This document shows positions 36,742 through 47,265 of a DNA stretch of 64,000 nucleotides, piece after piece. The stretch's first letter is position 1. The number at the start of each line of letters is the position of its first letter. The translations under genes and the position numbers were made by a program. The notes below the pieces were generated by a model. That model did no database searches. It was not told the origin of the DNA and saw nothing but the letters and a program-made list of their open reading frames with translations. Source of the DNA: Candidatus Calditenuaceae archaeon (GTDB lineage: Archaea > Thermoproteota > Nitrososphaeria_A > Caldarchaeales > Calditenuaceae); the NCBI GenBank assembly GCA_025059595.1, contig JANXDI010000021.1, forward strand, positions 28,226 to 92,225, given 5' to 3'.

Positions 36742-37629
36742 CTACAAGCCTCCCACCCTCAAAAACCCGCCGAGAACCTCTTCGACGGGCCTAAAGACCC
36801 CGAACCTCCTCCTAAAGAAAGACGCAACGTTCTCGATGTCGCGTCTCAGGTAGCTTTCAGCATTGGGGTGAGAGGGTTTAACCCACTGGGGCCAGTCAAT
36901 TATCACGTGACGCCCATCCGGCGTAACGAGGATGTTGTAGGCGCTCAGGTCGCAGTGAATTACTCCTGCCTCTAGGGCAAGCTTGACCGAGCGAACTATC
37001 TCGCTTAGGAGGGTTTCAGGGTCTGGGAGGCTCCTTATGTCCACCAACAGTTCGCCCTCGATGAGTGATGTTATGACCATGTGGCGGTTGCGGTAGACTG
37101 GGGCTGGAACTGGGACGCCCTTAGGGTGGAGGATTCGGAGGGCCTGAATTTCACGTTGTGCGGCCTTCTTAGAGGAGACGAGATAGTTGGCGGCGCCGAG
37201 CCCCGCCTCTCTGAATCTCTTATGCTTCTTGATGCTGGTCCTTCCAATCCTGTAAAATTTGACCCCCACAGCGCTTCCCTCGCCGGTCATTCCAGCGTAA
37301 ATGTCGGCCTCCTTCCCCACACCCACCTTGACGCCTATGTGTGTGAGTATTCCTCTCCGAGAGGCGCTGTGGAGGGCCAGAAGGTCTAAGCTCGAGAAGT
37401 TGAGTAAGTATTCGCGGCCTCTACCGCGAGGAGACCAGACAAGCCTCCTCTTATTCAGCTCTTCCAGCATTCCCTCAACGTAGTCCAAGCCTAATCCAAG
37501 GGACCTTGCGAGAATCTCAGGTGTAGAGGCCCTTCCACCGTCAGCCATCCTCTCCATCGTCTCAAGAACCTTAAACTCGACCTCAGAGAGGCTTCCAACG
37601 AGGCTCGCGATTCGCCTCAGCTCTTTCAT
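36742..37629 (-). CDS. rio2: RIO2-type serine/threonine kinase
   Basis: N-terminal winged helix, GVGKEADIYAGM, VIHCDLSAYNILVTPDGRHVIIDWPQW. Confidence 0.94.
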   Translation of the reverse strand: MKELRRIASLVGSLSEVEFKVLETMERMADGGRASTPEILARSLGLGLDYVEGMLEELNKRRLVWSPRGRGREYLLNFSSLDLLALHSASRRGILTHIGVKVGVGKEADIYAGMTGEGSAVGVKFYRIGRTSIKKHKRFREAGLGAANYLVSSKKAAQREIQALRILHPKGVPVPAPVYRNRHMVITSLIEGELLVDIRSLPDPETLLSEIVRSVKLALEAGVIHCDLSAYNILVTPDGRHVIIDWPQWVKPSHPNAESYLRRDIENVASFFRRRFGVFRPVEEVLGGFLRVGGL

Positions 37630-40600
37630 CCGCTTCCAGCGTCCTCTCCTTCCTCCTCGAGCTGTATGGTGATAAACAGCCTACCGTGCTCGAGCTCCCA
37701 CTCCCTCTTATACACACCCTCAGCCGAGACTAAACCGGTGCCTAAGCCAATCCGCGTCCTAGTCTCCTCCTCGATATACTCTATCAGAGGCTTCAAGGTC
37801 TCTTGTATGGACTGCGGCTCAATCGAGACCATACACGGAACCTCCTTCACAATCTCGAGGTTGAGCTCCTTCCTCATGACCTGAATCCTCCGAATGACCT
37901 CGTTGGCGAGTGAGATTGACTTCAGCCTCTCATCCTCGGAGACGTCTATGTAGGCCCTGACGAACCTCCCCTCACCTTCGAAGATGTGACTGGGCGTCTC
38001 CTCCTCAACCCTGAAGTCGCCCTCGACGATGTCGAAGACCGAGCCATCTCTCAGGATTAGAGTGTGACGCCCACTTCTAGAAACGTTATCCAATACTTCG
38101 GCGGCTCTCGCCGAAGCCAGAGCCTCCGAGACTAGCTGATACCTCCTCCCCGCCCTCGGACCTAGGCGCGACTGCACAGGCACAAGCCTCTTAACAATCT
38201 CGGAGGGTCTTTCACCGACCTCTAACACCTCAACCGAGAAGCTGTTGGTCATCCTCTCAACATAAGACTTCAGGCTCTTCAAGGCGTCCCTCGCCCGCGG
38301 TGAGTTGGGGGAGAGGATTATTCTCCTAAGCGGCCATCTCAGCTTCCTTCTCGCTCGGTTCCTCGCGTTCAACGTCGCGGCGATTGCATCCTCGGCAACC
38401 TGCATCTGGTCCTCAATCTCCGGGTTTACGAGCGAGTCGTCGACTCTGGGCCACTTGTTTAAGCAGACGCTTATCGGGTCGTTCTCTCCCCTAAGCCTTT
38501 GGTAGAGATATTCGGCTATGTATGGTGTGAAGATGGAGAGGACGGGTAGAAGCTTCAGAAGGACATAGTGGAGAGACGCGTAGGCGGCTATCTTTTTCTG
38601 TGTCCTCTCCTCAATCCAGAACCTCCTCCGCACCGCCCTGACGTAAGTCCTGCTCAAATCCTCGACGATGAAGTTCAGAAGCCCTCGAGCAGCCTCGTGA
38701 ATATCGAACCTCTCGATAGCAGAGTGCACGTATTTTATCAGCGTGTTGATTCTCGAGAGAATCCATCGGTCTTCGGGCTCTGCGTACGCCAGCATGGCCC
38801 AGACCGACTCCTTGTCCGGGTCGTATCTATCGAGGTCGAAATAGGTCTTGGCGAAGGAGACGACGTTCCAGAGTATGTTAAGGGCCATGTGTATCTGCTT
38901 CACCTCGTCGGGGTCAAAGTTTATCGTCTCCCAGCTCTGAGCCTTACTGACAAGATACATTCTGACGTTATCCACACCCCATTTGTCCATGGCATCTGCA
39001 GCCCAGAGAACATTCCCCTTGCTCTTGGACATCTTCTTCCCGAATTTGTCAAGGACAAAGTTTTGGCTGAGGACGGCCTTGTAGGGCGCGCGGCCGAACA
39101 TTAAGGCCGATGTGAAGAGGAGTGTATAGAACCAGCCCCTAGTCTGGTCTATCGCCTCTGTGATGAAATCGTAGGGGAAGAGTTTCTCGAATAGGCTCTT
39201 GTCTCTCAGCCAGTCCACGCTTGCGAAATGCGCCACACCAGAGTCAAGCCAAGTATCGAGCACAAACGGCTCCCTGAACATCTCACCCCCGCATTTATCG
39301 CATCTGAAGACTACCCTATCCACCCAGGGCCTATGCATCTTCAGAGGCGTCGGTTTCCTCTCAGCCTTCTCGAGCTCAGCCTTCGAGCCCACAGCCCTCA
39401 TCGCCCCACACTTGCTGCAGGTCCAGATGTTGAGAGGTGTCCCCCAGACCCTTGTTCTCGAGATACACCAGTCCTCAGCATTTTCCAGCCACTCCCCGAA
39501 CCTGTTCTGCCCAGCCCAGCTCGGATACCACCTGACCTTGGCGTTCTCCTCAATCATCAACCTCTTTATCCTGTCAACTTTAAGGAACCACTGGCGGCTT
39601 GTCAAGAAGATGAGCGGAGTATTGCACCTCCAGCAGTGAGGATACGTGTGGACAACGCGCCCCTCCTTCAGGAGAAGCCCCTTCTCACCCAGAACCTTCA
39701 GAACCAGCTCCGCCGCCTCCCTATGACCCATGCCTGCGAAGCGCCCACCTTCCCCAGTGAACACGCCGTTGGTGGCTATGGGGCAGAAGACGGGTAGGCC
39801 TTCTCTCTTGCCTAGCTCGAAGTCCTCGGGGCCATGCCCGGGAGCTATGTGGACCAGGCCGGTCCCCTCCTCCATGGAGACGAACTCTGCTGGAAGGACC
39901 GTATGTGCTGGGGGCTCGTGCCTAATGTGAACAGGGACTTCCTCCGCTAGAGCATGTCTATACTTCAGACCGACTAGGCTTCCGCCTGTGAATCGGCGTA
40001 GAACCCTGAAGCTCAATACGCCGGCGTCCTTCATCACTCTTTCTAAGAGTTTCTGGGCCACTATCATCTTCTCGCCGTCTGCCTCGAACTCGACATAATC
40101 CTCCTCAGGGTTTACGGCCACCGCTTCGTTGGCTGGAAGAGTCCAAGGCGTGGTCGTCCAAATCAAGAGATATCTCTTAGAGTCGCCTTCAACGGGGAAC
40201 TTGACGTATATCGAGTAGTCCTCAACCTCCTCATACCCCTGCGCAACCTCGTGAGACGATAGTGGTGTCTCGCATCTGGGGCAGAAGGGGACAACCTTGA
40301 GGCTTACTACAAGGTCGCCACTCTCAAAGCATTTTTCGAGGAGGGCCCAGACGTGCTCCATGTATTTCTCGTCTCGCGTCTGATATGCGGTGTCGTAGTC
40401 TAGCCAGAGGCCGAGACGCTCGGAGTCCTTTCTCCACTGGGAAATGTAGTAGTCCACGAGGGAGTGAGCCTCCTCTACGAACCTCTCCATCCCGATAGAC
40501 TCGATATCCTTCTTGCTGGTGACTCCGAGCCTCTTCTCAACCTCAAGCTCCACGGGGAGACCCTGACAGTCCCACCCAGCTCTCCTCCAGACATCAAGCC

Positions 40601-40823
40601 CCTTCATGACCTGAAACCTCAAGACTATGTCCTTGTAGACACGCCCTCTAGCATGCCCGATGTGCATGTAAGAGTTGACAGTGGGAGGACCTTCAAGGAA
40701 AGAGAAAATCGGAGCTCCACGGTTAGCCTCCGCCAGTCTCCTCGGTATCTCATTCTCTGACCAGAGCTTAGAGACCTCATCCTCGACGCGCCTAAAGTCG
40801 TAGTGTGGCGGTAGCGCATACAT
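37626..40823 (-). CDS. ileS: Isoleucyl-tRNA synthetase
   Basis: HIGHARGRVYKD, GWDCQGLPVELEVEK, KMSKSKGN. Confidence 0.97.
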   Translation of the reverse strand: MYALPPHYDFRRVEDEVSKLWSENEIPRRLAEANRGAPIFSFLEGPPTVNSYMHIGHARGRVYKDIVLRFQVMKGLDVWRRAGWDCQGLPVELEVEKRLGVTSKKDIESIGMERFVEEAHSLVDYYISQWRKDSERLGLWLDYDTAYQTRDEKYMEHVWALLEKCFESGDLVVSLKVVPFCPRCETPLSSHEVAQGYEEVEDYSIYVKFPVEGDSKRYLLIWTTTPWTLPANEAVAVNPEEDYVEFEADGEKMIVAQKLLERVMKDAGVLSFRVLRRFTGGSLVGLKYRHALAEEVPVHIRHEPPAHTVLPAEFVSMEEGTGLVHIAPGHGPEDFELGKREGLPVFCPIATNGVFTGEGGRFAGMGHREAAELVLKVLGEKGLLLKEGRVVHTYPHCWRCNTPLIFLTSRQWFLKVDRIKRLMIEENAKVRWYPSWAGQNRFGEWLENAEDWCISRTRVWGTPLNIWTCSKCGAMRAVGSKAELEKAERKPTPLKMHRPWVDRVVFRCDKCGGEMFREPFVLDTWLDSGVAHFASVDWLRDKSLFEKLFPYDFITEAIDQTRGWFYTLLFTSALMFGRAPYKAVLSQNFVLDKFGKKMSKSKGNVLWAADAMDKWGVDNVRMYLVSKAQSWETINFDPDEVKQIHMALNILWNVVSFAKTYFDLDRYDPDKESVWAMLAYAEPEDRWILSRINTLIKYVHSAIERFDIHEAARGLLNFIVEDLSRTYVRAVRRRFWIEERTQKKIAAYASLHYVLLKLLPVLSIFTPYIAEYLYQRLRGENDPISVCLNKWPRVDDSLVNPEIEDQMQVAEDAIAATLNARNRARRKLRWPLRRIILSPNSPRARDALKSLKSYVERMTNSFSVEVLEVGERPSEIVKRLVPVQSRLGPRAGRRYQLVSEALASARAAEVLDNVSRSGRHTLILRDGSVFDIVEGDFRVEEETPSHIFEGEGRFVRAYIDVSEDERLKSISLANEVIRRIQVMRKELNLEIVKEVPCMVSIEPQSIQETLKPLIEYIEEETRTRIGLGTGLVSAEGVYKREWELEHGRLFITIQLEEEGEDAGSG

Positions 40824-40944
40824 TTCTTAGCCTATTGGATGGTTAAGGAGTTCAGTATTTAGTCTTTTAAAGCCAAAGGGATGTCCCATAGCTGACGCCA
40901 AGTTTAGATGAAACCTTTAAGAACATGGTGTAGAGACTAGGGGG

Positions 40945-41751
40945 TTGGACATGGTCCTTACTCTACAAGTTGGTTTTGGAACGATAATCGGAATAGTACT
41001 GTTAACGCTAATACTAATCATAATTCTGGCGTCGGCGATTAGGGTTGTGAGGGAGTATGAGAGGGCCGTCATCTTCCGTCTGGGCAGGGTTATAGGAGCG
41101 AAGGGCCCAGGGCTAGTTCTCTTAGTCCCTATAATCGATGTTCCGAGGATAATAGACCTGAGAATACTTACATTCGATGTTCCTCGACAACGTATCGTTA
41201 CCCGTGATAACGTGACGGTTGAAGTGGATGCTGTCGTCTATATGCGCGTTGAGGACCCTATGGCAGCTGTTTTGAGGGTGAGGGACTTTCAGATTGCGAC
41301 GAGCCTGTTGGCCCAGACTACTCTGAGGGATGTGATTGGTCAGGTTGAGCTGGATGATTTGTTGGCGAGGAGGGATGAGCTAAACAAGAGGATTCAGATT
41401 ATTCTCGATGAGGCTACTGAGCCATGGGGGATTAAGGTTACTAATGTATCGATTAGGGATGTTGTGATTCCCGAGTCGATGCAGAGGGCTATGGCTAAGC
41501 AGGCCGAGGCTGAGAGGGAGCGGAGGAGTAGGGTGATTATGGCGGAGGGTGAGTTGCTGGCTGCGCAAAAGATGGCCGATGCTGCGGCGGCTTATGCGAC
41601 AAATCCCTATGCGATGAGGCTGAGGGAGCTTCAGACTTGGGCGGAGATTGCGCGGGAGAAGAACCTGATAATCGTGACCGAGGGCGGAGGCTCTTTGGGC
41701 AGCCTGATTGGCGTAACTCGCGGTGTATCGGAGCAGAGCGGAAGGAAATAG
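40945..41751 (+). CDS. Stomatin/slipin (SPFH/band 7) protein
   Basis: VREYERAVIFRLGRVIGAKGPGLVLLVPIIDVP...ALRD-like LRDVIGQVELDDLLARRDELN. Confidence 0.95.
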   Translation: MDMVLTLQVGFGTIIGIVLLTLILIIILASAIRVVREYERAVIFRLGRVIGAKGPGLVLLVPIIDVPRIIDLRILTFDVPRQRIVTRDNVTVEVDAVVYMRVEDPMAAVLRVRDFQIATSLLAQTTLRDVIGQVELDDLLARRDELNKRIQIILDEATEPWGIKVTNVSIRDVVIPESMQRAMAKQAEAERERRSRVIMAEGELLAAQKMADAAAAYATNPYAMRLRELQTWAEIAREKNLIIVTEGGGSLGSLIGVTRGVSEQSGRK

Positions 41752-41761
41752 CGCCTGAGCC

Positions 41762-43054
41762 TTGGAAGCTTCATCCAAGCCGTTTATTCTTTTAAGCGTT
41801 CTTCTCCTATACGCAGCTCTATTCACGCCCATCGCCGATGGACGCGGCGAGATTATGTGGCTCACCATCTCGGGAAACATATCCCCAGCAACGGCGGAGT
41901 ATATTGTAACTTCGATGGAGAGTGCCCGGGAATACAGTGCAGTATTGATAACAATAGACACGTTTGGTGGATTAGGCGACTCCACTTTCAAGATAATAGA
42001 CGTAATGCTGAACTCCTCGGTTCCCACGATAGTCTATGTCTATCCCCCGGGAGGCCAAGCACTCTCAGCCGGCACATACATTCTGATGGCCTCAAGCCTC
42101 GCGGCCATGGCGCCCTACACGACAATAGGCTCAGCTCAGCCCGTCGTCAACGGAGTCCCCTCAAACGATACCAAGCTCATCAACTTCCTCGTCGAGAAGA
42201 TGAGGGGCATGGCGAGGCTTCACGGCAGGAATGAGACTCAAGCGGCACGTTTCGTCACGCATAACGACAACTTGGGGCCGGAGGTGGCCCTGAGGCACGG
42301 AGCGATAGAGGTCGTTGCATCAGATGTCTATGAGTTATTGGATAAGGCTGATGGAATGAAGGTCATGACGCTTTACGGTGAGACGGTTCTCCAGACGCGC
42401 GGCGCGCGGCTGGTGAAGATTGAGCCTGGGTTCAGGATTCAAGTGCTCCAGTTCTTGAGCGACCCCCTCGTCTCAGGCCTCTTCCTAACTTTAGGCGTGT
42501 TGATTCTCATCGTTGGCCTCTCCTCCCCGGGGTTTGGTGGAGAGATCCTCGGAGCCGTGCTCCTGATTCTCGGCCTCGTGGGGCAGGGCTTCAACCTCAA
42601 CTGGGCCGGTTTGGCGCTGATTATTCTGGGCTCGGTTCTCATACTTTACGAGTTTTACTCCGGCGGCGTGGTGGCTGCCATGGTGGGTGGAATTATATTA
42701 TTATCTCTCGGCCTCATACTCCTGGTTAGAGCGCCGCCAGGAGTGATTTACGTGTCTCAGGAGTGGCTGAACGAGCTTCAGGTGGCCATCGGCTTAGTGG
42801 CGGCCTTCGGAGGAGGCGTAACAGCATTCATACTCTTCAAAATACTGAGGGCGACTAGGCGTAAATCCTATGAACTCGCGCCTATGGCAGGCATTGGAAG
42901 GTCCGTGGAGGATATTGAGGCCGGCAAGCTCGGATATGTTGTTGTCGCGGGAGAGTATAGAAGAGCCAAAGCACTAAAAACGGTCAAGCAGAATCAGGAA
43001 ATAAGAATAGTGGGTGTTGAAGATAAAATACTTCTGGTCGAGCCCTTAGAGTAG
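41762..43054 (+). CDS. NfeD family membrane-bound serine protease (ClpP class)
   Basis: ISPATAEYIVTSMESA, VYPPGGQALSAGTYILMASSLAAMAPYTTIGSAQPV; C-terminal TM plus OB-like domain. Confidence 0.93.
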   Translation: MEASSKPFILLSVLLLYAALFTPIADGRGEIMWLTISGNISPATAEYIVTSMESAREYSAVLITIDTFGGLGDSTFKIIDVMLNSSVPTIVYVYPPGGQALSAGTYILMASSLAAMAPYTTIGSAQPVVNGVPSNDTKLINFLVEKMRGMARLHGRNETQAARFVTHNDNLGPEVALRHGAIEVVASDVYELLDKADGMKVMTLYGETVLQTRGARLVKIEPGFRIQVLQFLSDPLVSGLFLTLGVLILIVGLSSPGFGGEILGAVLLILGLVGQGFNLNWAGLALIILGSVLILYEFYSGGVVAAMVGGIILLSLGLILLVRAPPGVIYVSQEWLNELQVAIGLVAAFGGGVTAFILFKILRATRRKSYELAPMAGIGRSVEDIEAGKLGYVVVAGEYRRAKALKTVKQNQEIRIVGVEDKILLVEPLE

Positions 43055-43067
43055 ACTCTGTGCCCGC

Positions 43068-43505
43068 TTACTCGCTTCCGAACCCGCTTCTCGGGCCTCT
43101 AGGAGACCAGCCCCGCCTCCTAGCCCCTCCAGACCTTGGAGAGCCCTGATAGACAGTCTTCTCCGAGAGATTGTTCTCCACGTTAACTTTACCGAGCTCC
43201 TCATCCAGCACCTCTATCTTACCATACCTCCCGAGATTCAGCTGCATCTTACCTCGGAAGACCTTTACGAAGGCGTTCGAGATCCTGACGGTGTTACCCT
43301 CCTCCACTTTGTCGATATTTTCGTCCCACAACACTAGCTGTATTGCCCCTGTCTCATCTGCTATTAGCGACTCTGAGAGGTTGTGCCGGCTTTGGTCATA
43401 TTGGCTTCCCACGGAACGGGGCTCGCTCTTCGAGACGACTTTTGCGACGATGTTCACATTCCGCGAGTTAGGAGTTAGGTTTTCTATTTTATCTATTCTT
43501 TCCAA
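43068..43505 (-). CDS. OB-fold single-stranded DNA-binding protein with RGG-like tail
   Basis: NVNIVAKVVSKSEPR...SLIADETGAIQLVLWDENID...RISNAFVKVFRGKMQLNLGRYGKIE; tail RSGGARRRGWSPRGPRSGFG. Confidence 0.88.
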   Translation of the reverse strand: MERIDKIENLTPNSRNVNIVAKVVSKSEPRSVGSQYDQSRHNLSESLIADETGAIQLVLWDENIDKVEEGNTVRISNAFVKVFRGKMQLNLGRYGKIEVLDEELGKVNVENNLSEKTVYQGSPRSGGARRRGWSPRGPRSGFGSE

Positions 43506-43583
43506 ACCTTTCCAACCACTTTAGGACGACTAAATCTGCAGCACCTAATATATAAGTGTATCAGGCCGACAGTGATTCAGGGC

Positions 43584-43606
43584 AGCTGCTCTCCGTATAA
43601 GCAGCT
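43584..43606. promoter_or_regulatory. Inverted repeat upstream of the tenA-like genes
   Basis: AGCTGCT-CTCCGTATA-AGCAGCT, between AT-rich boxes at about 43548-43556 and 43612-43624. Confidence 0.4.
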
Positions 43607-43646
43607 TACGTGTTTAATTAAATACATCCTATACTTCTGTGAGCCC

Positions 43647-44291
43647 ATGCGTGCACGCAGCTTTGTCTCGGAACTGCGGAGTGAGCTTAAGCAAGTGAAC
43701 GAGCAGATTGAGAAGCACCCCTACATCAAAGACGCCGAGAGCGGTGCTCTACCTCTCGAGAGATTGAAGCTCTTCGTCGAGAATCAATACTACATCGTTC
43801 ATCACGACATGAGGAGCTTAGCCTTAATGGCGGGCAGAGCGTCCCGTGACGACGAGGTGAACTATTTCTCGCGCCTCGGGCAGGGCGATCTTTTGGCATT
43901 CAGGGAACTCATTAAGCTGGGTGAGGAGCTTGGGACACCTCTTCGGGATTTTAACGAGATGAGGATTCTTCCAAGTGCCGTGGCATACACGCATTACCTC
44001 GCCTGGCTCTCGCTCTATGCCGGCACCGGAGAGCAGGTCGCGGCCATAATTATCAATCTGCCCGTTTGGGGTCGCGCGTGTGGGAGGCTCGCAGCCGCCT
44101 TGGAGAGGCGATACAACGTTACGTCAACTGGTTTCCTTCGCGGCTTCGCTGAGCCTCCCGGCTGGATTGAGGAGGAGGGTATCGCGATTCTCGAGAAGTA
44201 TTTACCCGACGCTGAGGGAAGGGTTAGGTTGGCCGCTAAGATGATTCAGAGCTACGAGCTCGGTTTTTGGGATGCTCTGTACCGTGGGTGA
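43647..44291 (+). CDS. TenA/heme oxygenase-like protein (copy 1)
   Basis: HPYIKDAESGALPLERLKLFVENQYYIVHHD; ATG 43647 preferred over track start 43572. Confidence 0.72.
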   Translation: MRARSFVSELRSELKQVNEQIEKHPYIKDAESGALPLERLKLFVENQYYIVHHDMRSLALMAGRASRDDEVNYFSRLGQGDLLAFRELIKLGEELGTPLRDFNEMRILPSAVAYTHYLAWLSLYAGTGEQVAAIIINLPVWGRACGRLAAALERRYNVTSTGFLRGFAEPPGWIEEEGIAILEKYLPDAEGRVRLAAKMIQSYELGFWDALYRG

Positions 44292-44980
44292 ACTCACTTA
44301 TGCCGGGCTTCACGCGCAGGTTATGGCTGGCCGTCAGCGATGTTTACGACGCTATACTGAGGCATCCCTTCATTACGGGGCTGAAGGACGGTAGCCTCAA
44401 CATGGAAACTTTCAAGGAGTATATCATTCAAGACGCTCTTTATCTGAGTAGGTTCTCGAGGGCCGTCGCCGCCGTGGGGGTCAAGGCGCCGGACGACGAC
44501 TCGGCGCTCACTTTAATCTCGGCGGCGCGGGATGCGTTGTCAGTCGAGAGGGCCTCCCTCCACGACTTCCTCCTCTCTGAGTGGGGCATAGAGTCCAGGG
44601 ACCTCGAAAAGGTTCAGATATCTCCGGTCAACCAGGCTTACACGGATTTCCTAATCGCATCTGTCCATGAGAGGTCGTTCCTCACAGGCCTAGCCTCGGT
44701 TCTTCCGTGCTTCTGGGTCTATCTAGAGGTTGGGAAGAGGCTTCTTGAGAAGGGCTCACCGGTCGAGACCTACAGTCGCTGGATAAGCACCTACTCTTCG
44801 CTGGACTACGAACAAGCGGTGAAAAAGATAATTGCCCTCACCGACTCGCATGCGGAGCGAGCGTGTGAGCCTGAGTTGGAGGAGGCGAGCCTATATTTCA
44901 GACTCTCAACAATATATGAATATCTCTTCTGGGACTCGATATACCGTGGCGTCAATTGGCCCTTCCGGCTGAGGCAATAA
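44267..44980 (+). CDS. tenA: TenA/thiaminase II-like protein (copy 2)
   Basis: HPFITGLKDGSLNMETFKEYIIQDALYLSRFSRAVAA...LPCFWVYLEVGKRL. Confidence 0.85.
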   Translation: MGCSVPWVNSLMPGFTRRLWLAVSDVYDAILRHPFITGLKDGSLNMETFKEYIIQDALYLSRFSRAVAAVGVKAPDDDSALTLISAARDALSVERASLHDFLLSEWGIESRDLEKVQISPVNQAYTDFLIASVHERSFLTGLASVLPCFWVYLEVGKRLLEKGSPVETYSRWISTYSSLDYEQAVKKIIALTDSHAERACEPELEEASLYFRLSTIYEYLFWDSIYRGVNWPFRLRQ

Positions 44981-45029
44981 GCTAGTTATAGACTGATTTA
45001 AATAAAGTGGGTGTCACACAGCTCCGAGG

Positions 45030-46334
45030 TTGTCAAGGGAGAGTGTCCCAAAAACCCTAGACTACGCCGATTGGGGGCGCATTCACTGGTATCTATTCAC
45101 CGCGGTCTCCCTCAACTATCTCCTCGACGGCGTCATATTCGCCATCGCGCCCCTGATAGCTGTTGTCGTGGCTCCAGAGCTCGCCACATTTATTTTCGCT
45201 TCGAATCTTCTGGCTGAGACTCTGGGCGCCGTCTTCTTTGGATACCTTGCGGATAAGCGTGGACGGAAGCTCTGCCTCATCCTGATAAATCTCATTCAAG
45301 CGATATCGACCAGCCTACTCTTCTTCTTTTACAGCAATCCATTAGCTCTTTGGGTCCTAACATCTTTGTTGAGCTTAAGCGTCGGTGGAGACTTTGGAGC
45401 GTCATACGCGGCCTTGGCTGAGATCGCTCCTGCGAGATATAGGGGAAGAGCGATTCTGCTCTCAACCAATTTCTGGAATATAGGGAGCACCGCAATTGCG
45501 GGAGCCGCGCTGGCCTTTAGGGCTCTATACTCAGACCCACAAATTCAGACACAGTATATTCTACTCTCAGCCTTGGCCACCCTAGGGCTTGTCGCCGTCA
45601 TTAGGCTCACCGTCCCCGAGTCTCCGCGATGGCTCCTACACATAGGCAGGAAAGATGAGGCTCTGAGTGTGGCGGCACGGATCGGGCGCGCCGCATCTTC
45701 GCCAAGCCTAACCCCCGGCGAGAAGAGTAGACCATCCAATGGCTTTAAGACCGGCTACTTGTATCGATTCGCCATTCTCGCAGTTATCACGATCTCCCAA
45801 TACGTGACTTATGGCATGATGGCTTATTACGCCCCCTATGCCCGGGGATTCGTGTTTGGAGTCGAGTCCGCGCCGATGGTCATATTCGTGGCCAACCTAG
45901 GGGCTTCCGTAGGAGCGTTCATCCTCTGGCCACTAATCGACAGAGGCAGGAGGGTCTCGACGCTACTCTCCTTCCTACTCGGCACAGTTACCGCGGCGCT
46001 TGTCTTAGCCGCTCACGTGGTAGGGCATCCTCTTCAATTCTATACAGCGCTATTCGTCTGCCTCATCTTCTCCGAATGGGCATGGGGTTCGGTTAGTGCC
46101 CTGCAGAGCGAGCTCTTCCCGACGGGCATTAGGGCGACGGCAGTCGGTGTTTTAACAGGCCTCACGGGTGTGAGCGGGGCGGTCGTCGTGCTTACGCAGA
46201 ATATACTGTCAGCTTCAGAGTTCATCGCGGCCTCGGTGCTGATTTGGGGTGCGGGGCTTGCGGCGACAGTGACTTGGTTGATTCGCGGTGTGGAGACCGC
46301 CAACCGGACTGTTGAGGAGTTGGAGGCCGTTTGA
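45030..46334 (+). CDS. MFS transporter (sugar-porter-like)
   Basis: FGYLADKRGRKLCLI, PESPRWLLHIGRKDEAL, ELFPTGIRATAVG. Confidence 0.88.
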   Translation: MSRESVPKTLDYADWGRIHWYLFTAVSLNYLLDGVIFAIAPLIAVVVAPELATFIFASNLLAETLGAVFFGYLADKRGRKLCLILINLIQAISTSLLFFFYSNPLALWVLTSLLSLSVGGDFGASYAALAEIAPARYRGRAILLSTNFWNIGSTAIAGAALAFRALYSDPQIQTQYILLSALATLGLVAVIRLTVPESPRWLLHIGRKDEALSVAARIGRAASSPSLTPGEKSRPSNGFKTGYLYRFAILAVITISQYVTYGMMAYYAPYARGFVFGVESAPMVIFVANLGASVGAFILWPLIDRGRRVSTLLSFLLGTVTAALVLAAHVVGHPLQFYTALFVCLIFSEWAWGSVSALQSELFPTGIRATAVGVLTGLTGVSGAVVVLTQNILSASEFIAASVLIWGAGLAATVTWLIRGVETANRTVEELEAV

Positions 46335-46381
46335 TAACGATTTAAGTATCTCCAAGTATTGGGCTATATGCGTGAGTTACA

Positions 46382-47140
46382 GTGAAGAGAATGGGTATCG
46401 CCCTACAGTTGTATTCGGTGAGGGATGACTGCTCTAAGGATTTCTTCAAGACGCTAGAGGCTGTGGCCAGAATGGGCTATGAGGGGGTCGAGTTTGCGGG
46501 TTACTATGGTAAGTCGGCAGGTGAGATTCGGGACAAGCTTAGGGAGCTCGGCCTCAAGATAGCGGGTGCCCATGAATCGATTCAGAGGATGAGTGGAGAG
46601 CAGCTTGAGTCTACGCTGAAATTCAATACTGAGCTCGGTAACAAGACTGTCGTTGTGCCTTGGCTTCCCCTTGAGATGAGGTCTGATAGGCAGGGCTGGA
46701 TAAACTGCGCCAAGATGATTAGCGACGTAGCCGAGAAGGCTTCACGCCTCGGATTCCGAGTCGGATACCACAACCACCGCGAAGAATTCACACCCATCAA
46801 CGGTGAATATCCTTGGCACATCTTCTTCAACAACACCAGCAGCTCGGTCTTTATGCAGCTTGACACAGGGAACGCCCTCAGCGCCGGTATACCTGCCTCC
46901 ATGCTAGTTGATGTTATCAAGAAATACGCTAATAGGTCTCTCACCATACATCTTAAGGACTACTCGACCAAGCGAGGATTTGTCCTGCTAGGTGAAGGCG
47001 ATGTGCCATTCAGAGATGTGCTGACAGCTTGCAGTGACTTTGGTGGGACTGAGTGGCTTATAGTTGAGCTTGAGACATATCCCTATTCTCCGCTTGAATC
47101 GGTTAAGCGATGCCTCGAAAACCTCAGGAAGATTCTATAA
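46382..47140 (+). CDS. Sugar phosphate isomerase/epimerase (xylose isomerase-like TIM barrel)
   Basis: GIALQLYSVRDD...MGYEGVEFAGYYG...VGYHNHREEF...QLDTGNA...IHLKDY. Confidence 0.9.
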   Translation: MKRMGIALQLYSVRDDCSKDFFKTLEAVARMGYEGVEFAGYYGKSAGEIRDKLRELGLKIAGAHESIQRMSGEQLESTLKFNTELGNKTVVVPWLPLEMRSDRQGWINCAKMISDVAEKASRLGFRVGYHNHREEFTPINGEYPWHIFFNNTSSSVFMQLDTGNALSAGIPASMLVDVIKKYANRSLTIHLKDYSTKRGFVLLGEGDVPFRDVLTACSDFGGTEWLIVELETYPYSPLESVKRCLENLRKIL

Positions 47141-47265
47141 TCTAAGCTTGACTTTTTTTATCCTGTCTCAAAATTAGCGGCTCTCAATCCGCATGCATAG
47201 ACAGTTGGGGTGGTAGAGGGTAGAGGTTTATTAACCATGAACGTCGACGGATTCACGACTAAGGT

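Noticed and set aside
43560-43646. TPP riboswitch upstream of the tenA-like genes
   Set aside because: No CTGAGA or THI-box core sequences; only a short hairpin is visible.
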